Shown: in pieces, positions 5,941 to 8,944 of the stretch
Layout: the number at the start of each line of letters is the position of its first letter
Numbering within the stretch: the first letter of the stretch is position 1
NCBI GenBank assembly: GCA_947445425.1
Contig: CANFFA010000072.1
Coordinates: 1-8,944, forward strand
Length of the DNA: 8,944 nucleotides
From: Paludibacteraceae bacterium
Lineage (GTDB): Bacteria; Bacteroidota; Bacteroidia; Bacteroidales; Paludibacteraceae
Reading direction: 5' to 3'
Program-made: the position numbers and the translations under genes
Notes under the pieces: generated by a model
What the model saw: only the letters and a program-made list of their open reading frames with translations
Databases searched by the model: none
What the model was told of the DNA's origin: nothing

Positions 5941-5948
5941 CAAAGATA
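5941..5948 (-). promoter_or_regulatory. gldG promoter -7 box
   Basis: On the minus strand TATCTTTG (5948-5941) matches TAnnTTTG exactly and is the same octamer as the mdh box. It leaves a leader of about 55 nt before the gldG ATG. The nearest TTG upstream is about 24 nt away, longer than usual, so the -33 half is uncertain. Confidence 0.5.
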
Positions 5949-6041
5949 ATCAATTTATACTATCTATACTTTCAACAAGAGAAGAATCAATCGTTTGCAG
6001 AATAGATGAAGTACATGTAAAATCATTTTAAAAATTCAATT

Positions 6042-6056
6042 CTTAAATTATTTAAG
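6042..6056. repeat. 15-bp AT-rich palindrome upstream of hisB
   Basis: CTTAAA (6042-6047), TTA (6048-6050) and TTTAAG (6051-6056) form a perfect inverted repeat midway between the gldG and hisB promoter boxes. It could be an operator, but such palindromes arise easily in AT-rich DNA. Confidence 0.25.
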
Positions 6057-6130
6057 TTTTATTCCGAATGATTTATACTCTATTGTTATCAGGCACATGG
6101 CTAAGTTTTTATTTTTCACCTAAAAAAGAG

Positions 6131-6138
6131 TAATTTTG
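6131..6138 (+). promoter_or_regulatory. hisB promoter -7 box
   Basis: TAATTTTG matches TAnnTTTG exactly and is identical to the -7 box of the leftward small-gene operon. It predicts a leader of about 55 nt before the hisB ATG. The expected -33 position carries TTT rather than TTG. It would drive hisB and the downstream phosphatase-like gene together. Confidence 0.5.
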
Positions 6139-6199
6139 CAATCCTAACAATGGTGAAATAAAATAAAGCACGACAATTTACAATTCAAGAAATAAAAGC

Positions 6200-7345
6200 A
6201 TGGAAAATTTAGCAAATAAAATGATACCGAAGAAAGTCCTTTTCATCGATCGTGACGGCACCATCATACAAGAACCTCCCATTACTTTTCAAGTAGATAG
6301 GGTAGATCAAATAGAGTTTTTACCTGCTGTTATTCGCAACTTGCATTTCATTCGTCAGAAGCTGGATTTTGAATGGGCTTTGGTAACCAACCAAGATGGA
6401 TTGGGAACAGCAGTCTATCCACAAGAAAATTTTGATACAGTCCAGGAGAAATTCTTCCAAACATTGAAGAATGAGGATATTGTTTTTGATAAAGTATTCG
6501 TTGATAAATCCTTCCCTGAAGATAATTTAGATACCCGCAAACCAGGAACAGGAATGTTGGGGGAGTATTTTACAGAAGCCTACGACCTTGCGGGTTCTTT
6601 TGTTATTGGCGATCGAATTACGGATGTACAATTGGCTAAAAACCTAGGCTGCAAAGCTATTTTCATCAGCGATGATAAAGAGATCGTTGCCAGTCAAGGT
6701 TTGACAGAGCATTGCGCTTTGCAAACCATGAATTGGGACTGTATAACCGAATTTCTTTTTGCTGGCGAACGCACCGCAAGCATTCAACGCACCACCAAAG
6801 AAACGGATATATTAATTGAACTAAATCTGGATGGTTCAGGAAATTGTTCTGTGCATACAGGCTTAAAATTCTTTGATCATATGCTGGAACAGATAGGCAG
6901 ACATTCGGGTTGTGACTTAAAAATTGCTGTCAAAGGAGACCTGGAGGTGGATGAACACCATACCATTGAAGACACTGCCATTGCACTCGGTGAAGCATTG
7001 GGCAAAGCCATTGGCAACAAGCGCGGCATTGAACGTTATGGTTTTTGTCTTCCTATGGACGACTGTTTGTGCTCGGTTGCATTGGATTTTGGAGGTCGTG
7101 CCTGGTTGGTTTATGATGCGGAGTTTAAACGCGAATACATTGGTGACCTACCAACAGAAATGATCTTGCATTTTTTCAAATCATTGAGCGATGCTGCCAA
7201 AATGAACCTAAACATTAAAGCGGAAGGTGACAATGAGCATCATAAGATTGAAGGGATCTTTAAAGCATTGGCAAAGGCTATTAAAATGGCTGTAAAAAGA
7301 GACATTTACAAATATGAATTGCCTTCTACAAAAGGAGTATTATAA
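6200..7345 (+). CDS. hisB: Bifunctional histidinol-phosphatase / imidazoleglycerol-phosphate dehydratase
   Basis: This cytoplasmic enzyme catalyses two steps of histidine synthesis. Residues 12-190 are a HAD phosphatase: FIDRDGT (15-21, nucleophile D17 and acid/base D19), TNQ (63-65), K114 (TRKPGTGM) and GDRITD (137-142). Residues from about 190 are the dehydratase: RTTKETDI (197-204), [13 protein letters not shown] (224-236) and the manganese-binding HHTIED (253-258) and EHHKIE (346-351). The 381 residues are normal for the fused form. The zinc loop of E. coli HisB (CPH...CDC before RKP) is here [11 protein letters not shown], with all four ligands replaced. I took the ATG at 6200; an internal Met at residue 8 is an alternative start. 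No other his gene is in the window. The next gene follows after 7 nt, so they probably form an operon. Confidence 0.97.
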   Translation: MENLANKMIPKKVLFIDRDGTIIQEPPITFQVDRVDQIEFLPAVIRNLHFIRQKLDFEWALVTNQDGLGTAVYPQENFDTVQEKFFQTLKNEDIVFDKVFVDKSFPEDNLDTRKPGTGMLGEYFTEAYDLAGSFVIGDRITDVQLAKNLGCKAIFISDDKEIVASQGLTEHCALQTMNWDCITEFLFAGERTASIQRTTKETDILIELNLDGSGNCSVHTGLKFFDHMLEQIGRHSGCDLKIAVKGDLEVDEHHTIEDTAIALGEALGKAIGNKRGIERYGFCLPMDDCLCSVALDFGGRAWLVYDAEFKREYIGDLPTEMILHFFKSLSDAAKMNLNIKAEGDNEHHKIEGIFKALAKAIKMAVKRDIYKYELPSTKGVL

Positions 7346-7352
7346 AATTGAG

Positions 7353-8944
7353 ATGAAGTATTTTATTTTACATCTCTTATTCTTGGCACTTGGAATAAAA
7401 TCAGTCGCACAAGTCAGCCAAGAGCCGCCCCGTTTGGTGGTGGGTATTGTGGTGGATGGTTTACAACAGAAACACATTGATATCTTGTGGAATTATTTTA
7501 ATCCTGGTGGTTTTAAGCAGATCATCTCAAAAGGTGCAAGTACTCCCTTGACATACAATATTGTTTCTGCTGGAAATGCCTCAGACATTGCCAATATCAT
7601 GACCGGCACTACGCCCTATTACAATGGGATAGCGGGGAATAGCTATTACAATAGAAAAGAGTACGAAATGAAATCCATACTCTTTGATCCAAATCAAACT
7701 GGAATTGGGACCAAGGATAGTTATTCGGCTCACAATCTTCTCTCTAGTAATCTGATGGATGAACTATCCTTGGCATTTCCAAACAAAACAAAATGTTATG
7801 CCATTGGTATCAATGCAGAAGATGCGATGATGATGGGTGGGCATACTGCAAAGGGAGTAGCATGGATAGATGATATTGCTCAAAAATGGGTAGGTTCTGC
7901 CTACTACTCAAACGGCTTACCAGCTCAGGCGGACAAAATGAATGAGAATGGTGAATTCAGAAGCTATGTAAACCGCAATTGGTCACCGATGTATGCCATT
8001 AACACCTATTTAAATCCGGCGGATAAAGAAGATAAGAAATTTGGTTTTCTTTATTATCCAAGTGCTAGAAAGAACAAAAACTTTCCAAATACGCTACTCA
8101 AAAATACCCCATGGGCCAATTCATTGGTAGCAGATTTGGCCATCAAGATCATTAATGAAGAACAATTGGGCATGGGAACTGTGACGGACATGTTGATGTT
8201 ACAATTCACTGTCAAAACGCCCAATGAGAAAAAAACAGCAATGCAATCTGCTGAAAATGAAGACATCTACCTACGCCTTGATAAGGATATTGAAAGTATT
8301 GTTCATAAAATTGAGTCTAAAATAGGATTAGATAAAAGTCTGTTTTTTATTGTTTCAACTCAGAGTGACCAACATACACCTTCTGAATTTGGCGAGAATA
8401 AAATCCCATCGGGTTACTTTAATGCCCATAGATCCATTTCGCTATTGAGCAATTATCTAGTTGCCGTTTATGGTCAGGAACGTTGGATTGATGGATATTA
8501 TGGTAAAAATATCTATCTAAACAAACAAAGAATAGAGGCAAAAAAAGTAAACTTCCGTGACATGCAACAAACGGTGGCCAACTTTATGCTTGAGTTTGAA
8601 GGTATTCAATCGGCTTACACCTCTTCGCAATTGTTTAACATCACGGGCAATGGAAACAGTGAAATGCTAAAACTTCAAAACTCCATCAACAAAAAAAATG
8701 CGGGTGATGTTATTATCACTTTATTACCGGGTTGGTTGGAAGTAGATGACAAAAACATTCCAGTGGGCGACTCAAACGCGCTGACAACTCATACACCTTT
8801 TTACTTATATGGCTGGCAAATAAGCCCCAAAAAGCTAACCAGCAATCACCAAACCATCGACATTGCCCCTACCCTATCCAAAATCCTTAACATCGCCGCA
8901 CCCAATGCTTGTATTGGGAAATCGATGGATGATTTAATCCGATA
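7353..8944 (+). CDS. Exported PafA-like alkaline-phosphatase-superfamily protein, possible pseudoenzyme (end cut by window)
   Basis: The frame is open for 530 codons and the window ends on TA of the next codon. A signal peptide (MKYFILHLLFLALGIKSVA, likely cut after A19) sends it to the periplasm or beyond. Landmarks of the PafA/phosphodiesterase fold are GIVVDGL (31-37), IMTGTTPYYNGIAGN (82-96), EDIYLRLDKD (303-312), TTHTPFYLYG (478-487) and IDIAPTL (502-508), the last near the normal C-terminus. Metal-ligand candidates D35 and H480 are kept. The nucleophile region reads SAGNASDIAN where active PafA has a Thr before GPGH; the mid D-x-x-x-H site reads TPNEK (289-293), and the DHG site reads near STQSDQH (335-341). 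This suggests loss of hydrolysis, by hand alignment from memory. It is 7 nt from hisB, but a role in histidine synthesis is unlikely for an exported protein. Confidence 0.82.
   Translation, partial: MKYFILHLLFLALGIKSVAQVSQEPPRLVVGIVVDGLQQKHIDILWNYFNPGGFKQIISKGASTPLTYNIVSAGNASDIANIMTGTTPYYNGIAGNSYYNRKEYEMKSILFDPNQTGIGTKDSYSAHNLLSSNLMDELSLAFPNKTKCYAIGINAEDAMMMGGHTAKGVAWIDDIAQKWVGSAYYSNGLPAQADKMNENGEFRSYVNRNWSPMYAINTYLNPADKEDKKFGFLYYPSARKNKNFPNTLLKNTPWANSLVADLAIKIINEEQLGMGTVTDMLMLQFTVKTPNEKKTAMQSAENEDIYLRLDKDIESIVHKIESKIGLDKSLFFIVSTQSDQHTPSEFGENKIPSGYFNAHRSISLLSNYLVAVYGQERWIDGYYGKNIYLNKQRIEAKKVNFRDMQQTVANFMLEFEGIQSAYTSSQLFNITGNGNSEMLKLQNSINKKNAGDVIITLLPGWLEVDDKNIPVGDSNALTTHTPFYLYGWQISPKKLTSNHQTIDIAPTLSKILNIAAPNACIGKSMDDLIR

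Larger units (their letters stand above)
5882..6199. other. Divergent gldG/hisB promoter region
   Basis: These 318 AT-rich bases contain no credible gene. They hold a leftward -7 box for gldG (5941-5948), a 15-bp AT-rich palindrome (6042-6056) and a rightward -7 box for hisB (6131-6138). I saw no tRNA, no T-box and no histidine-codon leader that would indicate attenuation of hisB. Confidence 0.7.

Noticed and set aside
6924..7163. Plus-strand 79-codon frame within hisB
   Set aside because: It is out of frame with the conserved dehydratase domain and encodes no recognisable protein.
8054..8266. Minus-strand 70-codon frame inside the phosphatase-like gene
   Set aside because: Antisense shadow of an uninterrupted 530-codon gene with a signal peptide and family motifs.

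Overview
The window looks like a chromosomal segment of a Bacteroidota (Bacteroidetes) bacterium. Three things support this. A GldG gliding-motility ABC-transporter subunit is present. HisB is a bifunctional phosphatase/dehydratase, and Pgk carries a long charged insert as in other Bacteroidota. The AT-rich intergenic regions repeatedly contain the phylum's -7 promoter motif (TAnnTTTG). I cannot assign a genus; the order Chitinophagales or a relative would fit.

Layout. (1) Positions 1 to about 1387 look like the end of a mobile element. Three small minus-strand genes of unknown function (the last cut by the window edge) diverge from a plus-strand XRE/CI-type repressor. The shared promoter region has a 19-bp palindrome across both -33 boxes, and a related second site lies 42 bp away. 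Right of the repressor is a non-coding stretch with repeated CAGAC words, then a short segment matching the 3' end of a tmRNA (or tRNA), then a strong terminator. I read this as one attachment-site junction of an element integrated in the 3' end of a stable RNA gene. No integrase is visible in the window.

(2) Positions 1388 to 4190 are housekeeping chromosome. Malate dehydrogenase (mdh, minus) and phosphoglycerate kinase (pgk, plus) are divergent, each with its own -7 box and a strong hairpin terminator. The pgk/gldG convergent gap holds a bidirectional-looking terminator and nested short inverted repeats.

(3) Positions 4190 to 8944. gldG (minus) stands alone, without gldF beside it, and diverges from hisB across a 318-bp promoter region. 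hisB (histidine biosynthesis) is followed after 7 nt by a gene for an exported alkaline-phosphatase-superfamily protein that runs off the window almost exactly at its expected C-terminus. That protein keeps the fold landmarks but appears to have lost the nucleophile and most metal ligands of PafA-type phosphatases, so it may be a pseudoenzyme. HisB also lacks the zinc-binding Cys/His residues of the E. coli phosphatase domain.

The most interesting items are the possible pseudo-phosphatase coupled to hisB, the divergent repressor switch with its operators, and the RNA-gene attachment junction. All family assignments come from reading the sequence; no database search was possible.
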